Assembly: GCF_001922575.1 (NCBI RefSeq)
Contig: NZ_MRCI01000001.1
Coordinates: forward strand, 1,054,001 to 1,118,000
Reading direction: 5' to 3'
Origin: Neptunomonas phycophila
GTDB taxonomy: Bacteria > Pseudomonadota > Gammaproteobacteria > Pseudomonadales > Balneatricaceae
DNA: 64,000 nucleotides
Shown: positions 1 through 9,808 of the stretch, in pieces
Numbering within the stretch: the stretch's first letter is position 1
Layout of the letters: each line of letters begins with the position of its first letter
Notes under the pieces: generated by a model
Database searches by the model: none
The model's input: the letters and a program-made list of their open reading frames with translations, nothing else
Told to the model about the DNA's origin: nothing
Made by a program: the position numbers and the translations under genes

Positions 1-1
1 A

Positions 2-2104
2 AGTGAGAAAGAACCGGACTTTCACTTTGATGAGCTTTATCAGTTAGAGGCTTTTGATCAGAAGTATGAGGTTTTTTTAACCTCTCCTGGGCGCTTTGAT
101 TCGGATGATTCTATCTGGGTGTTAATTGCCGATGCGACTGAGCGCTTTGATGCACTGGAAACCTATCGCCGTATTTTAGGTGTTTCCTTACTTATTAGTT
201 TTCTTGGGCTTTCCATTGTTGCGTATGTTTTGTCGGTTAGGGTGCGTCAGCGTGCGTTAGCTATTCAGGAGGTAGGTTCAGGCGTTTATCAAGGTGAGCA
301 AAATGAGATGTTTGCCGATGAGTTTAATTTGGCAACGGCCAGCTTAGCTGATTTGAAACTACAAGTGAGTCAATTATCCAGTGAAGAACGAGTGCTGGAC
401 GATCGTCTCGAAAAAGCGCTCCATGCGCTAAACCTCGAACGTGAACTTATCTCAGCGTTATTTGATACGTCAAAAAGTATCCTGCTTATTCAAAATATGG
501 ATGGCATGATCCTATCCGGTAATGCGTGCGCTGAATCTATTTTTGGCAGCCGTATTAACGATAAAGAACTAGCTTTTTCCTCTTTATTTTCAGATGACCC
601 CCTAAGCCGACAAGCAGAGGACAGCTTGCAGCGTTTATATATGGGGCTGCAGCGGATGTCACGATTTGATACAAAATCGCATGACGAACATGGTTCTTTG
701 CATTACTTGACATGGATTAATACCGCCATTGATACAAGCCATGATGTTTCAATAGTAGTGTCGTTAGCGATCGATGTTACGGATAAGAAAAAAGCGGAAG
801 AGCGCTTAGCATGGCTGGCGTTTACGGATCCGGTCAGTGCACTAGAAAACCGAGATATGTTTTTAGATAAGTTACCTCAGGCAATGGATAAAGTGGTTCA
901 AGATGGACGCATTTTGGCCATGCTGTGTCTGGATATTGATGATTTCGAAAAGCTGCAAAAACAATATAACCATGTCGACCAAGAAACGTTGTTGAATGGA
1001 GTAACATCACGTATCCATAGTTGTTTGCGCGATGATGACATGTTGGCGCGATTTAGTGATGATCTTTATATGATTGTATTACGAGGAATGAAGGATCATA
1101 AGAATGCTGATCTTGTCGCTCAAAAACTTATACAGGCATTCAAAGAACCGTTCCTTGTTAATGAGGAAACTATCTATCTGGCGATTAACATTGGGGTAAG
1201 CTATTTCCCTGACCATGCTGATGATGTTGCGGGTTTTGTGAACGCAGCAGAATCAGCCATGTTTCTATCCCGGCAATCATCAAAAAATCATTATTTAGTC
1301 TTTTCACCGGGTGTGGAAGAGCGGTTACAAACTCCCGAATTGGAAACGTTGACCAGTGTGCTTCAAAGGGGGTTGCTCGATGTCAGTTATCAGCCCGTTA
1401 TTGATATGCGCAATGGGCGGGTGTTAGGAGCAACAGCTGGACTTTGCTGGAAGGAAGCAACGCCCTCTGGTGACGAGCGGCTTCGCACATTCTATGAGGA
1501 CACGAGCAATCATTCGCGTATGAATGAGTTCCTGATTAATGAGTCTCTGTCACATTTTAGTGAGTGGCGTTTTGATCATCATCGAGCGTTGCAATTGTTT
1601 TTGCCCGTCAGAGTGCGTAGTAGTCAGGTGAATGAGTTGTTTGAGCAAATTCAAACAGCACTCGTCCAGTATAAAACATTAATGGGGCTCGTTGTCATTG
1701 AGTTTCAAAGCGATGATGTTTTAAGAGCTGAAGCGGGTTCTGAAGATTTAATGCAACGCTTGAAAGACTTAGGAGTGCAGGTAGCTATTAACACGAATGA
1801 CAAAGTCAGACCTGCTTTATACCTCGCTCATACATTGCCCCATGATTATATTAAGCTCCCAATACATGCCATGCTTGATTCGGATGAAGAGAATAAAGCC
1901 TTGATAAAAAGCGTGGTGCGCATTAGCAAAGAGCTACAAATCGACTGTATTGCACATGGTATTCAAACCGCCGACCAGACCGCCAGGTTATTGAATGGCG
2001 GCTGCGCATTTGGCGTTGGCCGTTATTATGCTTCGCCGATGAGAGAGTCAGAGTTCATCGGCTTTATCGAGAATGTTGAAATGCTTGAGTGGCCTAAATC
2101 TTAA
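2..2104 (+). CDS. PAS-GGDEF-EAL family protein, both enzymatic motifs degenerate (5' partial)
   Basis: The reading frame is open from the first codon of the window, so the N-terminus lies outside. The visible part has the end of an extracytoplasmic domain, one membrane helix (near base 180-240), a short coiled linker, a PAS-like domain, then GGDEF-like and EAL-like domains. The GGDEF signature is replaced by SDDLY (after RF) and the EAL signature by TAG in GATAGLCW; the usual DDFGTG loop of EAL enzymes is missing. From family knowledge this predicts no cyclase or phosphodiesterase activity, so a membrane-bound c-di-GMP receptor or scaffold is my inference. Its stop codon directly abuts the stop of the convergent gene downstream. 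Confidence 0.8.
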   Translation, partial: SEKEPDFHFDELYQLEAFDQKYEVFLTSPGRFDSDDSIWVLIADATERFDALETYRRILGVSLLISFLGLSIVAYVLSVRVRQRALAIQEVGSGVYQGEQNEMFADEFNLATASLADLKLQVSQLSSEERVLDDRLEKALHALNLERELISALFDTSKSILLIQNMDGMILSGNACAESIFGSRINDKELAFSSLFSDDPLSRQAEDSLQRLYMGLQRMSRFDTKSHDEHGSLHYLTWINTAIDTSHDVSIVVSLAIDVTDKKKAEERLAWLAFTDPVSALENRDMFLDKLPQAMDKVVQDGRILAMLCLDIDDFEKLQKQYNHVDQETLLNGVTSRIHSCLRDDDMLARFSDDLYMIVLRGMKDHKNADLVAQKLIQAFKEPFLVNEETIYLAINIGVSYFPDHADDVAGFVNAAESAMFLSRQSSKNHYLVFSPGVEERLQTPELETLTSVLQRGLLDVSYQPVIDMRNGRVLGATAGLCWKEATPSGDERLRTFYEDTSNHSRMNEFLINESLSHFSEWRFDHHRALQLFLPVRVRSSQVNELFEQIQTALVQYKTLMGLVVIEFQSDDVLRAEAGSEDLMQRLKDLGVQVAINTNDKVRPALYLAHTLPHDYIKLPIHAMLDSDEENKALIKSVVRISKELQIDCIAHGIQTADQTARLLNGGCAFGVGRYYASPMRESEFIGFIENVEMLEWPKS

Positions 2105-2506
2105 TTAATGAGCCAACTCTAAAATAACAGCACGCTCTCGAGCATATTCGAAGTCTTTACCTTCGGATTCTGCTAGGTAGCGTTTCTCGTCCAGTAGCTG
2201 GAACTTATCAATTTCTTCATCAGGCATGTAGTGAAGACAGTCCCCTCCAAAGTACCACAGCAGATCGCGTGGGATGATAGGCACTAGCTCAGGATAGTTA
2301 CGAATCCATCGCGTCAGCAAGGCTTGACCTTGCTCTAAGACGTCTTCAGATTGTTGCTCGATCGCTTCGATCAGAGCGGTGAACTGCTCAAGAAATGATC
2401 GCTCGTCCTCGCCTAACTCTTGGCTTGCAAAGGGCATGAATTGGATGACGTGGTTGTAAGTTTGCTTTAATAAATCGATATGGAATGAAACGTAGCTGTT
2501 ACTCAT
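2105..2506 (-). CDS. Conserved hypothetical protein, PA2817-like family
   Basis: A 133-residue soluble acidic protein with no signal peptide or membrane segment. It resembles the small conserved family named after Pseudomonas PA2817, whose function I do not know; that match is from memory. ATG at 2506 is preferred over an in-frame GTG one codon upstream because neither has a good ribosome site. It ends exactly where the convergent GGDEF/EAL gene ends, with no room for a separate terminator, and its start faces the yadG promoter region. Confidence 0.6.
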   Translation of the reverse strand: MSNSYVSFHIDLLKQTYNHVIQFMPFASQELGEDERSFLEQFTALIEAIEQQSEDVLEQGQALLTRWIRNYPELVPIIPRDLLWYFGGDCLHYMPDEEIDKFQLLDEKRYLAESEGKDFEYARERAVILELAH

Positions 2507-2601
2507 CACGGATAACTCTGTTGTTCGCTCTAAAGTCTTAGTTTAACTGATAGAATACAAACCGCATAAAGATAACGATATTGAATATAGGTGAGCACTT
2601 T

Positions 2602-3534
2602 ATGACTACCGCACTCTCAATCAGAGACTTGCGTAAAACTTATGGCAATCAATTTGAAGCGCTTAAGGGTATTACTCTGGATGTAAAGCAAGGAGACTTC
2701 TTTGCATTGCTTGGACCTAATGGGGCTGGAAAGTCTACAACGTTGAGCATTGTATCCTCATTAGTTAACAAAACGAGCGGTTCAGTATCTATTTTTGGCC
2801 ATGATATAGAAACAGACTTGGCGGCTGCTAAACGAAGCTTAGGTGTAGTGCCCCAAGAGTTTAATTTTAATATGTTTGAAAAAGTAGGTGATATCGTTCA
2901 AACCCAAGCTGGGTATTACGGTATACCTCCTAAACTGGCAGCTCAGCGTGCTGAAAAATATCTGCGACAGCTAGGTTTGTGGGATAAACGTAATGATCGT
3001 GCCCGTATGCTTTCTGGTGGTATGAAGCGACGCCTGATGATTGCGCGTGCATTGGTGCATGAGCCTAAGTTACTTATTCTTGATGAGCCGACAGCCGGCG
3101 TTGATATTGAGTTAAGACGTTCTATGTGGGGCTTTTTACAAGAGCTCAATGCTTCTGGAACGACGATTATTTTAACGACACATTATCTGGAAGAAGCAGA
3201 GAGTTTGTGTCGTAACATAGCGATCATTGATCATGGCACTATTGTTCACAACACATCCATGAAGTCGCTATTACAACAGCTAAATAAAGAGACGTTTATC
3301 TTAGATTTGACCGCTGACCTAGAAAAGGCCCCACAAGTTGATGGTTATAAACTGAGTTTGTCGGATGCGCATACTTTGGTAGTCGAAGTCACCAAAGGTG
3401 CAGGTTTGACATCGTTATTTACCCAGCTTGCGTCTGAAGGGATAGAGGTGTCTAGTATGCGAAATCAATCTAATCGTTTAGAGGAATTATTTGTTTCTAT
3501 GGTCGAGAAGAATTTAGGACAGGAGCCAGCATGA
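2602..3534 (+). CDS. yadG: ABC exporter ATP-binding protein YadG
   Basis: Cytoplasmic ATPase of an ABC-2 type exporter, working with the permease encoded next. The 310-residue protein matches E. coli YadG (308) closely over its whole length. Walker A GPNGAGKST is at residues 38-46, the signature LSGGMKRRL near 135, Walker B LLILDEP near 155 and the switch His in TTHYLEEAE. ATG 2602 is chosen over a TTG 21 bases upstream because AGGTGA sits 7 bases before it. It overlaps yadH by four bases, indicating translational coupling. The substrate of YadGH is not established. Confidence 0.92.
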   Translation: MTTALSIRDLRKTYGNQFEALKGITLDVKQGDFFALLGPNGAGKSTTLSIVSSLVNKTSGSVSIFGHDIETDLAAAKRSLGVVPQEFNFNMFEKVGDIVQTQAGYYGIPPKLAAQRAEKYLRQLGLWDKRNDRARMLSGGMKRRLMIARALVHEPKLLILDEPTAGVDIELRRSMWGFLQELNASGTTIILTTHYLEEAESLCRNIAIIDHGTIVHNTSMKSLLQQLNKETFILDLTADLEKAPQVDGYKLSLSDAHTLVVEVTKGAGLTSLFTQLASEGIEVSSMRNQSNRLEELFVSMVEKNLGQEPA

Positions 3535-4304
3535 GTGTCGTTGAATTATGGGTGGCGTTCTATACCATCGTATCTAAAGAAATTCGTCGCTTTACACGTA
3601 TATGGGCACAGACGTTATTGCCACCCGCTATTACCATGACATTGTACTTTATAATTTTTGGTAACCTCATTGGTGAGCGAATAGGTGAAATGGATGGCTT
3701 CAACTACATGGAGTTTATTGTGCCTGGGCTTATTATGATGTCCGTTATTACCAATAGTTACGGTAATGTTGTGTCCTCATTCTTCAGTACAAAGTTTCAA
3801 CGAAACATAGAAGAAATGTTAGTGTCGCCGATGCCGAACTGGGTTATTTTGTCTGGCTATGTGGTGGGAGGCGTTGCTAGGGGGCTTGCTGTAGGCTTTA
3901 TAGTGACTTTGTTATCGTTATTTTTTACTCACCTGCAGATTCATAATGTATGGATTACTATTGGAACCGTTGCACTAACGGCTGTGTTGTTTTCCTTGGG
4001 AGGTTTCATTAATGCCGTGTTTGCAAACTCGTTTGATGATATTTCCATTATCCCTACATTTATTCTAACGCCGCTAACGTATTTAGGGGGCGTATTTTAT
4101 TCGATTCAATTGTTACCGGATTTTTGGCAGGGCGTGTCCCAGCTTAATCCTATTTTGTACATGGTAAATACGTTTCGTTACGGAATTTTAGGTACGAGTG
4201 ATATCCATGTAGGTTTTGCCTTTAGTATGATAGTGCTATTTAATGTTGTGCTTTTTTTCGTCGCATTACGTTTGTTAAATAGTGGTAGAGGAATCCGCAG
4301 CTAA
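3531..4304 (+). CDS. yadH: ABC-2 type permease YadH
   Basis: Integral membrane partner of YadG. The 257-residue protein has about six hydrophobic helices and the ABC-2 family pattern, with a cytoplasmic N-terminus and the short conserved stretch NPILYMVNTFRYG near the C-terminus. Its length matches E. coli YadH (256). The start ATG overlaps the yadG stop, and its stop overlaps the start of queF, so yadG, yadH and queF are probably one transcript. No substrate can be read from sequence. Confidence 0.9.
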   Translation: MSVVELWVAFYTIVSKEIRRFTRIWAQTLLPPAITMTLYFIIFGNLIGERIGEMDGFNYMEFIVPGLIMMSVITNSYGNVVSSFFSTKFQRNIEEMLVSPMPNWVILSGYVVGGVARGLAVGFIVTLLSLFFTHLQIHNVWITIGTVALTAVLFSLGGFINAVFANSFDDISIIPTFILTPLTYLGGVFYSIQLLPDFWQGVSQLNPILYMVNTFRYGILGTSDIHVGFAFSMIVLFNVVLFFVALRLLNSGRGIRS

Positions 4305-5128
4305 TGAATGAAGAGCAGGTACTTGAAGCATCGCCGTTAGGCAGTGAAACAGCTTATATCAATCAATATGATCCATCCGTTTTATTTCCAATTGAGCGCG
4401 ACCTTAATTGGCAAAAACGAGGAATTGATAGGCATGAACTTCCATTCCAAGGCGTTGATTTCTGGAACGGTTATGAAATCTCTTGGCTCAACCTAAAAGG
4501 TAAGCCAATTGCACGGATTGCTGTATTTACGATTCCTGCGAAGTCCTCGCACATTATTGAATCAAAGTCGTTTAAGCTTTACCTCAACTCATTCAATTTG
4601 AGCCGTTTTAAAGATGAGAAAGCCGTCATTGACGCGATGGAATTAGACTTATCCTCGGCCGCGGGCGGTGCAGTAAAAGTTGAGCTGTTCCACCCAGATA
4701 CGTTTGTTCAGCCGACGTCCTTCACAGGCGAGTGCTTGGATGATCTCGACATTACTGTTGAGCACTATGAGCCAAATGCCGAGTTGCTATCAAAAGGAAC
4801 GGGCCAAGTAAGCGAGACACTTTATAGTCACTTATTGAAGTCTAATTGCCCAGTAACTGGGCAGCCCGACTGGGCAAGTATTCAGATAGCGTACACAGGT
4901 ACAAAAATAGAGCATGAGGGCTTACTCAAATACCTTATTTCTTACCGCGAGCATGGTGATTTTCATGAGCAGTGTGTAGAAAATATTTTTATGGATATTT
5001 GGGAGCAATGCCAGCCTTCGGCTTTAACCGTTTATGCGCGTTATGTTAGAAGAGGTGGTTTAGATATTAACCCCTATCGTAGTTCCGAAGCCGATGTACC
5101 ATCTAATATTCGTTTAAATCGGCAGTAA
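4304..5128 (+). CDS. queF: NADPH-dependent 7-cyano-7-deazaguanine reductase (long form)
   Basis: Reduces preQ0 to preQ1 with two NADPH in queuosine tRNA biosynthesis, in the cytoplasm. The 274-residue length is that of the bimodular proteobacterial QueF with two tunnelling-fold halves. The catalytic Cys182 lies in SNCPVTGQPDW with the conserved Asp189, and the substrate-binding ESKSFKLYLNS motif is at residues 86-96. Its ATG overlaps the yadH stop (TAATG). The coupling of a queuosine enzyme to an ABC exporter is a genomic arrangement only; no functional link is implied. Confidence 0.95.
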   Translation: MNEEQVLEASPLGSETAYINQYDPSVLFPIERDLNWQKRGIDRHELPFQGVDFWNGYEISWLNLKGKPIARIAVFTIPAKSSHIIESKSFKLYLNSFNLSRFKDEKAVIDAMELDLSSAAGGAVKVELFHPDTFVQPTSFTGECLDDLDITVEHYEPNAELLSKGTGQVSETLYSHLLKSNCPVTGQPDWASIQIAYTGTKIEHEGLLKYLISYREHGDFHEQCVENIFMDIWEQCQPSALTVYARYVRRGGLDINPYRSSEADVPSNIRLNRQ

Positions 5129-5146
5129 CAGTAAAAAGGAAATATT

Positions 5147-5704
5147 ATGGATGCTTTAGAGTTACTTCATAAGCGTGTATCAGCCCCTGTGCTTATGGAG
5201 CCCGGCCCAAATGCAGAGCAGCTTGACTCAATGTTGTTGGCTGCTCAACGTGCTCCAGATCATGGCGAATTGAAGCCATGGAGGTTTATGTTGGTTGAGG
5301 GAGAAGCTCGCCATGCTCTCGGTGATTTGTACGTTAAAGCAGGAAAAGCCGCTAATGCGATGATCGATGATGAGAAAGTGGTTAAATTACAAAAAATGCC
5401 TCTAAGAGCGCCGACGATTTTAGTGGCAATTGCTGTGACACAAGAGCATCCCAAAGTCCCGGAAGTTGAGCAAATAATAACGGCAGGTTGTGCTGCACAA
5501 AGTGTAATACAAGCCGCGTATGCTATGGGGCTGGGTGCAATGTGGCGCACGGGTGAAATGGCTTTTGATCCCACTGTGAAGGCTGGACTTGGATTGCAAT
5601 CCCATGAGCATATTGTTGGCTTTATATATTTGGGTACAACCAAGCGCTTTAGGGAAGCAGATTTATCGTTAGACCGTGAGAAACTAAGCGTTTGGGGGGC
5701 CTAA
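5147..5704 (+). CDS. ydjA: Nitroreductase family flavoprotein, YdjA-like
   Basis: Predicted FMN-dependent NAD(P)H nitroreductase of 185 residues, similar throughout to E. coli YdjA (183). Visible family features are the early APDHGELKPWRF segment, GCAAQSVIQAAYAMGLGAMWR in the dimer/FMN region (positions 5488-5550) and VGFIYLGT near the C-terminus. The ribosome site AAAAGGA precedes ATG by 6 bases. It starts 18 bases after queF and is likely the last gene of the yadGH-queF transcript. The physiological substrate is unknown. Confidence 0.88.
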   Translation: MDALELLHKRVSAPVLMEPGPNAEQLDSMLLAAQRAPDHGELKPWRFMLVEGEARHALGDLYVKAGKAANAMIDDEKVVKLQKMPLRAPTILVAIAVTQEHPKVPEVEQIITAGCAAQSVIQAAYAMGLGAMWRTGEMAFDPTVKAGLGLQSHEHIVGFIYLGTTKRFREADLSLDREKLSVWGA

Positions 5705-5779
5705 CGTTATTCTCTTATCTACGTTGGAATGACTGAATTGCTGAGTATCAACATCCAGTCATTTCATCAAACTTACTGA

Positions 5780-6364
5780 TTATTCACTGGTTATCTCAAG
5801 CGACTCGATGATAATTGGCTTGACTGGAACATCTCTGTACGATGATTTTGTCGTTGTTTTAGTTGCTGCAATCTTGTCAACAACCTCCATACCTTCCACT
5901 ACACGTCCGAAAACTGTATAGCCTGGGCGTGGCCCCATCGCGTCCAAATTTAAATTATCAACGACATTGATAAAAAACTGCGCTGTAGCACTATCTGGGT
6001 CACGCGTCCGTGCCATTGCAATAGTTCCACGCTTGTTACTTACACCATTGGTAGACTCATTTTTTACTGGCGCTTTCGTTTGTTTTCGTTCCATATCAAC
6101 CGTAAAACCACCACCTTGGATCATAAAGCCGCTGATAACACGATGGAACTGTGTGCCGCTGTAAAAGCCATCCTTTACGTAGTTCAAAAAGTTATGAACG
6201 GTAAGCGGCGCTTCTTCTTCAAAAAGTTCGATTGTGATGTCGCCTTGGCTCGTTTTCATCATGACGTGCTGTTCAGCAAGCGCCAAGCTTGAGGCCGCCA
6301 TGAAAGCTGCTGCTACCGCGGTGTTTTTGATCAATTGATAAAATGGAGCTTTCGATAGCTGCAT
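5780..6364 (-). CDS. ppiA: Periplasmic cyclophilin-type peptidyl-prolyl isomerase
   Basis: Catalyses cis-trans isomerisation at prolyl bonds during periplasmic protein folding. Residues 1-30 form a signal peptide ending SLALA, followed by a full cyclophilin domain with FHRVISGFMIQGG, MARTRDPDSATAQFFIN and the TVFGRVVEGMEVVDKI end. The length of 194 suits PpiA. AAGGA precedes the ATG. It is monocistronic, convergent with ydjA, with about 75 bases between the two stops. Confidence 0.93.
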   Translation of the reverse strand: MQLSKAPFYQLIKNTAVAAAFMAASSLALAEQHVMMKTSQGDITIELFEEEAPLTVHNFLNYVKDGFYSGTQFHRVISGFMIQGGGFTVDMERKQTKAPVKNESTNGVSNKRGTIAMARTRDPDSATAQFFINVVDNLNLDAMGPRPGYTVFGRVVEGMEVVDKIAATKTTTKSSYRDVPVKPIIIESLEITSE

Positions 6365-6560
6365 ATAATCATCCTTTTCGCTATGGCCAGACTTGGGCCA
6401 AGTTTAATTTTTTTTTTAGACTACACTGTAAAGCGTACCCATGATAAGTGATGCGATCATAATCAATTAATTTGATGACGAACAGCACTTAGCGGCGACT
6501 TATACTTGAATATTAAGCAAGTAAAAGGGGTAGATATGGAAGATTGAGATTAAAGGGTTC

Positions 6561-6587
6561 TTTAGATTGATTACCTTACGCCGATAA
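6561..6587 (+). promoter_or_regulatory. Candidate FliA (sigma-28) promoter
   Basis: TTTAGATT, an 11-base spacer, then GCCGATAA. The -10 half matches the sigma-28 consensus exactly and the spacer is the consensus length; the -35 half matches 5 of 8. It lies 55 bases upstream of a chemoreceptor start, the class of gene usually read by FliA. Confidence 0.65.
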
Positions 6588-6642
6588 TACATGGATAACA
6601 AAAACAATGACTTGTAATTGACGATTACCTAGGGACCCAAGA

Positions 6643-8334
6643 ATGCATTCGATAAAACTCAAGCAAAAGATGCTGTTACTAACGATTATCCCGTTAGTTG
6701 TTTCAATTGTCGCTGTGATGCTGGTAGTGCAAGCGAAACTTGCCGAGTTAGGTGAAAAAGAAATTTCCACCATAAACGCTGAGCTCATAGCCTTAAAAGA
6801 AGAGTCGCTCAAAGGATTTATTGAATTAGCTGTCTCAACCGTCCAGCCTATTTTGGATAATGCCCGTGAAATCGGTGATGCCGAAGCTAGAAAGCAAGCT
6901 GCAGATATACTCAGGACGATGAGATACGGGGAAGCAAACGATGGCTATATCTTTGTATATAGTTATGACGGTGTAAATGTTGTTAATGGGCCAAAGCAGA
7001 CGTTAGAAGGTAAAAACTTAATTGATCTGAAGGACCCTGATGGCGTACCAATTATTAAAGAACTGATAAGCGCCGCCAAATCAGGAGGAGGCTATGTTAA
7101 TTATAAATGGGCTAAGCCTTCAAAAGAAATGGACGTAGCAAAGCTCAGTTACGCAGATTCAATAGACGAATTTAAGTGGATGATTGGCACAGGCTTTTAT
7201 ATAGACGACATCGAAGATAAATTGGCGGTTACACAGAAAAAAGTCAATGCTGATATTCAAAACACCATGTTAATCATTGCGGCTTTAGGGGCCTTATTAT
7301 TAGTTGTGTTTGTTTTAATTGCTTTGTGGATGTCTTCTAAAATTACTCGTCCACTGCGTGATGTTGCTGAGGCTTTAGCAGATATTAGTGCTGGCGAGGG
7401 AGACTTAACCCGTCGATTAACCGTTTCCACTGGTGATGAAGTAGGGTTAGTGGCTACAGGCTTTAATAACTTTGCCGACAAAATTCAGCATTTGGTCGTG
7501 GACCTGAAAAAAAGCATTCAGGAATTGTCGCGATCTACCGAACAGATGAATCAGGTAGTGAAAAAAACTAACGCTGATGTGCAGCGTCAGCGTCACGAAA
7601 CGACGCAAACGGCGGCGGCAGTGCATGAAATGGCTGCTACCGCACAAGAAGTGGCGTCTAATGCCGGAGGGGCGGCGTCAGCAGCAGATCAGGCTGATCA
7701 TGCGACAAGCGACGGTCAAAAAGAAGTTGAAGCGACGATAAGTGCATTGCAGCAGTTGTACCAAGATGTAAATCGATCTTCAGAAGTTATCTCACGTTTG
7801 GATGATGATGCCGACAAAATAGGCTCTGTCGTTAACGTTATTAAAGAAATAGCCGACCAGACAAACCTGTTAGCATTAAACGCTGCTATTGAAGCTGCGC
7901 GAGCAGGCGAATATGGGCGAGGCTTTTCAGTTGTTGCGGATGAAGTGCGTACTTTAGCAAACCGCACACAAGAAAGTACGCAGGAAATCCAAATGATGAT
8001 CGAGCGTTTGCTAACAGGCGCCCGTGAAGCGGTCAGTGTGATGGAAACTAGCCGCAGCCAAGGAGAGACGACGGTGGAGCGTGCTGCTAAAGCAAGTGAA
8101 TCACTGGGGGTCATTACCGCGTCAGTAAGCACGATTAACAACATGAACATGCAAATAGCCAGTGCAGCTGAGGAGCAAACAGCTGTAGCCGACGAAATCA
8201 GCAGTAGTGTTCAACAGATAGCGGATATTGCGGAGCACTCAGCGAAAAATGCGGATAATCTCGAAGCGACAACCAATGAAATGAGCCGTTTAGAGAAACG
8301 ACTCCAATCATTGGTAGGGCACTTTAAAGTGTAA
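6643..8334 (+). CDS. Methyl-accepting chemotaxis protein with single Cache sensor
   Basis: Transmembrane chemoreceptor of 563 residues. Order: cytoplasmic tip, TM1 about 11-30, periplasmic sCache_2 domain about 32-195 ([18 protein letters not shown] and [10 protein letters not shown]), TM2 about 207-230, HAMP about 231-283, then the signalling domain with the tip [20 protein letters not shown]. No C-terminal NWETF pentapeptide for CheR/CheB docking. Single Cache domains of this type often bind small carboxylates, but the ligand cannot be named here. A FliA-like promoter precedes it and a strong terminator follows. Its sensor resembles that of the histidine kinase at 52565. Confidence 0.93.
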   Translation: MHSIKLKQKMLLLTIIPLVVSIVAVMLVVQAKLAELGEKEISTINAELIALKEESLKGFIELAVSTVQPILDNAREIGDAEARKQAADILRTMRYGEANDGYIFVYSYDGVNVVNGPKQTLEGKNLIDLKDPDGVPIIKELISAAKSGGGYVNYKWAKPSKEMDVAKLSYADSIDEFKWMIGTGFYIDDIEDKLAVTQKKVNADIQNTMLIIAALGALLLVVFVLIALWMSSKITRPLRDVAEALADISAGEGDLTRRLTVSTGDEVGLVATGFNNFADKIQHLVVDLKKSIQELSRSTEQMNQVVKKTNADVQRQRHETTQTAAAVHEMAATAQEVASNAGGAASAADQADHATSDGQKEVEATISALQQLYQDVNRSSEVISRLDDDADKIGSVVNVIKEIADQTNLLALNAAIEAARAGEYGRGFSVVADEVRTLANRTQESTQEIQMMIERLLTGAREAVSVMETSRSQGETTVERAAKASESLGVITASVSTINNMNMQIASAAEEQTAVADEISSSVQQIADIAEHSAKNADNLEATTNEMSRLEKRLQSLVGHFKV

Positions 8335-8359
8335 GGCCTGTTGGTGGATTAATCTAAGT

Positions 8360-8396
8360 AAAGCCGGCGCTTGTAGTTGCATGCGCCGGCTTTTTT
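8360..8396 (+). terminator. Rho-independent terminator after the chemoreceptor
   Basis: Perfect 11-bp GC-rich stem AAAGCCGGCGC / GCGCCGGCTTT with a 12-base loop, followed by more T residues. It separates the chemoreceptor from dgt. Confidence 0.9.
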
Positions 8397-8442
8397 ATGC
8401 GACTCTTTCAGGCTGACTTGTCGTCTGAATTAAGGATTTTTT

Positions 8443-9774
8443 ATGAGAATGCAGTGGGCTAAACTTTTGACCACACAGCGCTATGGGCATGAGCACCAAG
8501 AGTATTCAGAAGCGGGGCGCAGTCATTTCCATAAAGACCATGATCGAATTGTTTTTTCCAGTGCGTTTAGACGGCTTGGTCGTAAAACACAAGTCCACCC
8601 ACTAGCATTGAATGATCATATACATACACGCCTTACCCATTCGATAGAAGTTGGCAGTGTTGGTCGCAGTTTAGGAATTCGTGTTGGCGAATGGCTAAGT
8701 GATCAATTGCCTGAGTGGGCTACGCCTGATGATATCGGTATGATCGTCCAATCTGCATGCTTGGCTCATGATATTGGGAATCCTCCCTTTGGTCATGCGG
8801 GTGAATATGCGATTCGTGATTGGTTTAAACGAGCTGGGCAAGCAGATTTTTTAAAGCCGCTGTCAGCTTTTGAGCGCCTAGATTTAGAAACGTTTGAAGG
8901 TAATGCTCAAGGTTTTAGGGTAGTCACCTGTATCGAGAACCACCTTTATGACGGAGGGCTGCGCCTGACGTACCCCACGTTAGGTACATTGTTAAAATAC
9001 CCATGGACTGCGGAGCGAGCGACTAAAAAAGGGAAATTTAGCGCCTATCTAACAGAGATCCCGATGTTGGATAAGTTGGGTGACGCATTGGGCTTAGTGC
9101 CCTTGGGTGAGCATTGGTGGTCTAGGCACCCACTCGCTTATTTAATGGAGGCGGCAGATGATATTTGTTATGCCGTTCTCGATCTGGAAGATGCCATAGA
9201 GCTTAATATTCTGAGCTTTGAAACGGTTAAACCAATCCTGCTGCAGCTATGTGGTGACCAGTCTTTTGATGATGATATTTTCAATAGTGCGGCATCGGCG
9301 CGCCGTAAGATCTCGGCGTTGCGGGGCAAAGCGATGGAAAGCATGCTCGATTCTGCTTTGCAGGCGTTTGTTAAGCATTACGATGAGATCATGGAAGGTA
9401 AGTATCAAGGGGAGTTACTCGCTGATGGCGCTGTGCATGTTAAAGATGGCCTGCAAGCGGCTAAGCATCTAGCGAAGACACGAGTATTTCCAGACACGCG
9501 TAAAACGGAGCTTGAGGTGGGGGCATACAGTTCATTGGGCGTTTTGTTGGATGCATTTTGTCATGCTGTTTTTGAGCAGTACCAACAAGGTGGGACCGAT
9601 AATTTAAGTTACCGAAGTGAAAAAATCATAAGTTTGATGGGCATTCATGCCCCCGAACCCGATTGGTCGTTGTATCATGCCTATATGCGTGCTTTGGATT
9701 TTATAAGTGGTATGACGGATAACTACGCCGCCTATCTTGGTCGTCAGATTGGTGGCTTATCCTCATCTTCGTAA
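8443..9774 (+). CDS. dgt: dGTP triphosphohydrolase-like HD-domain protein
   Basis: HD-superfamily dNTP triphosphohydrolase, hydrolysing dGTP (or other dNTPs) to nucleoside and triphosphate in the cytoplasm. Metal ligands are visible as His66 in RLTHSIEV, His109-Asp110 in LAHDIGNPPFGHAGE and a later Asp in EAADDICYAVLDLEDAIE. At 443 residues it matches the Pseudomonas-type Dgt rather than the 505-residue E. coli enzyme. AAGGA precedes ATG by 6 bases. dGTPases of this class also limit phage DNA synthesis in some bacteria, but nothing around it suggests a defence island. Confidence 0.9.
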   Translation: MRMQWAKLLTTQRYGHEHQEYSEAGRSHFHKDHDRIVFSSAFRRLGRKTQVHPLALNDHIHTRLTHSIEVGSVGRSLGIRVGEWLSDQLPEWATPDDIGMIVQSACLAHDIGNPPFGHAGEYAIRDWFKRAGQADFLKPLSAFERLDLETFEGNAQGFRVVTCIENHLYDGGLRLTYPTLGTLLKYPWTAERATKKGKFSAYLTEIPMLDKLGDALGLVPLGEHWWSRHPLAYLMEAADDICYAVLDLEDAIELNILSFETVKPILLQLCGDQSFDDDIFNSAASARRKISALRGKAMESMLDSALQAFVKHYDEIMEGKYQGELLADGAVHVKDGLQAAKHLAKTRVFPDTRKTELEVGAYSSLGVLLDAFCHAVFEQYQQGGTDNLSYRSEKIISLMGIHAPEPDWSLYHAYMRALDFISGMTDNYAAYLGRQIGGLSSSS

Positions 9775-9808
9775 GATTAATAACCGACTAAAAGTAGTGT
9801 GAATTTTT

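Noticed and set aside
5260-5643. Long minus-strand open frame inside ydjA (and similar antisense frames within other genes)
   Set aside because: No ribosome site and no recognisable protein; a by-product of codon use in the real gene.
6391-6403. Perfect 13-base palindrome ACTTGGGCCAAGT followed by a T-run upstream of ppiA
   Set aside because: The T-run is on the strand opposite to ppiA and the stem is only 6 bp with a 1-base centre; no plausible terminator or operator role.
8443-9774. dgt as part of an antiviral defence island
   Set aside because: Neighbours are housekeeping genes (chemoreceptor, yciH, protease); no other defence genes nearby.
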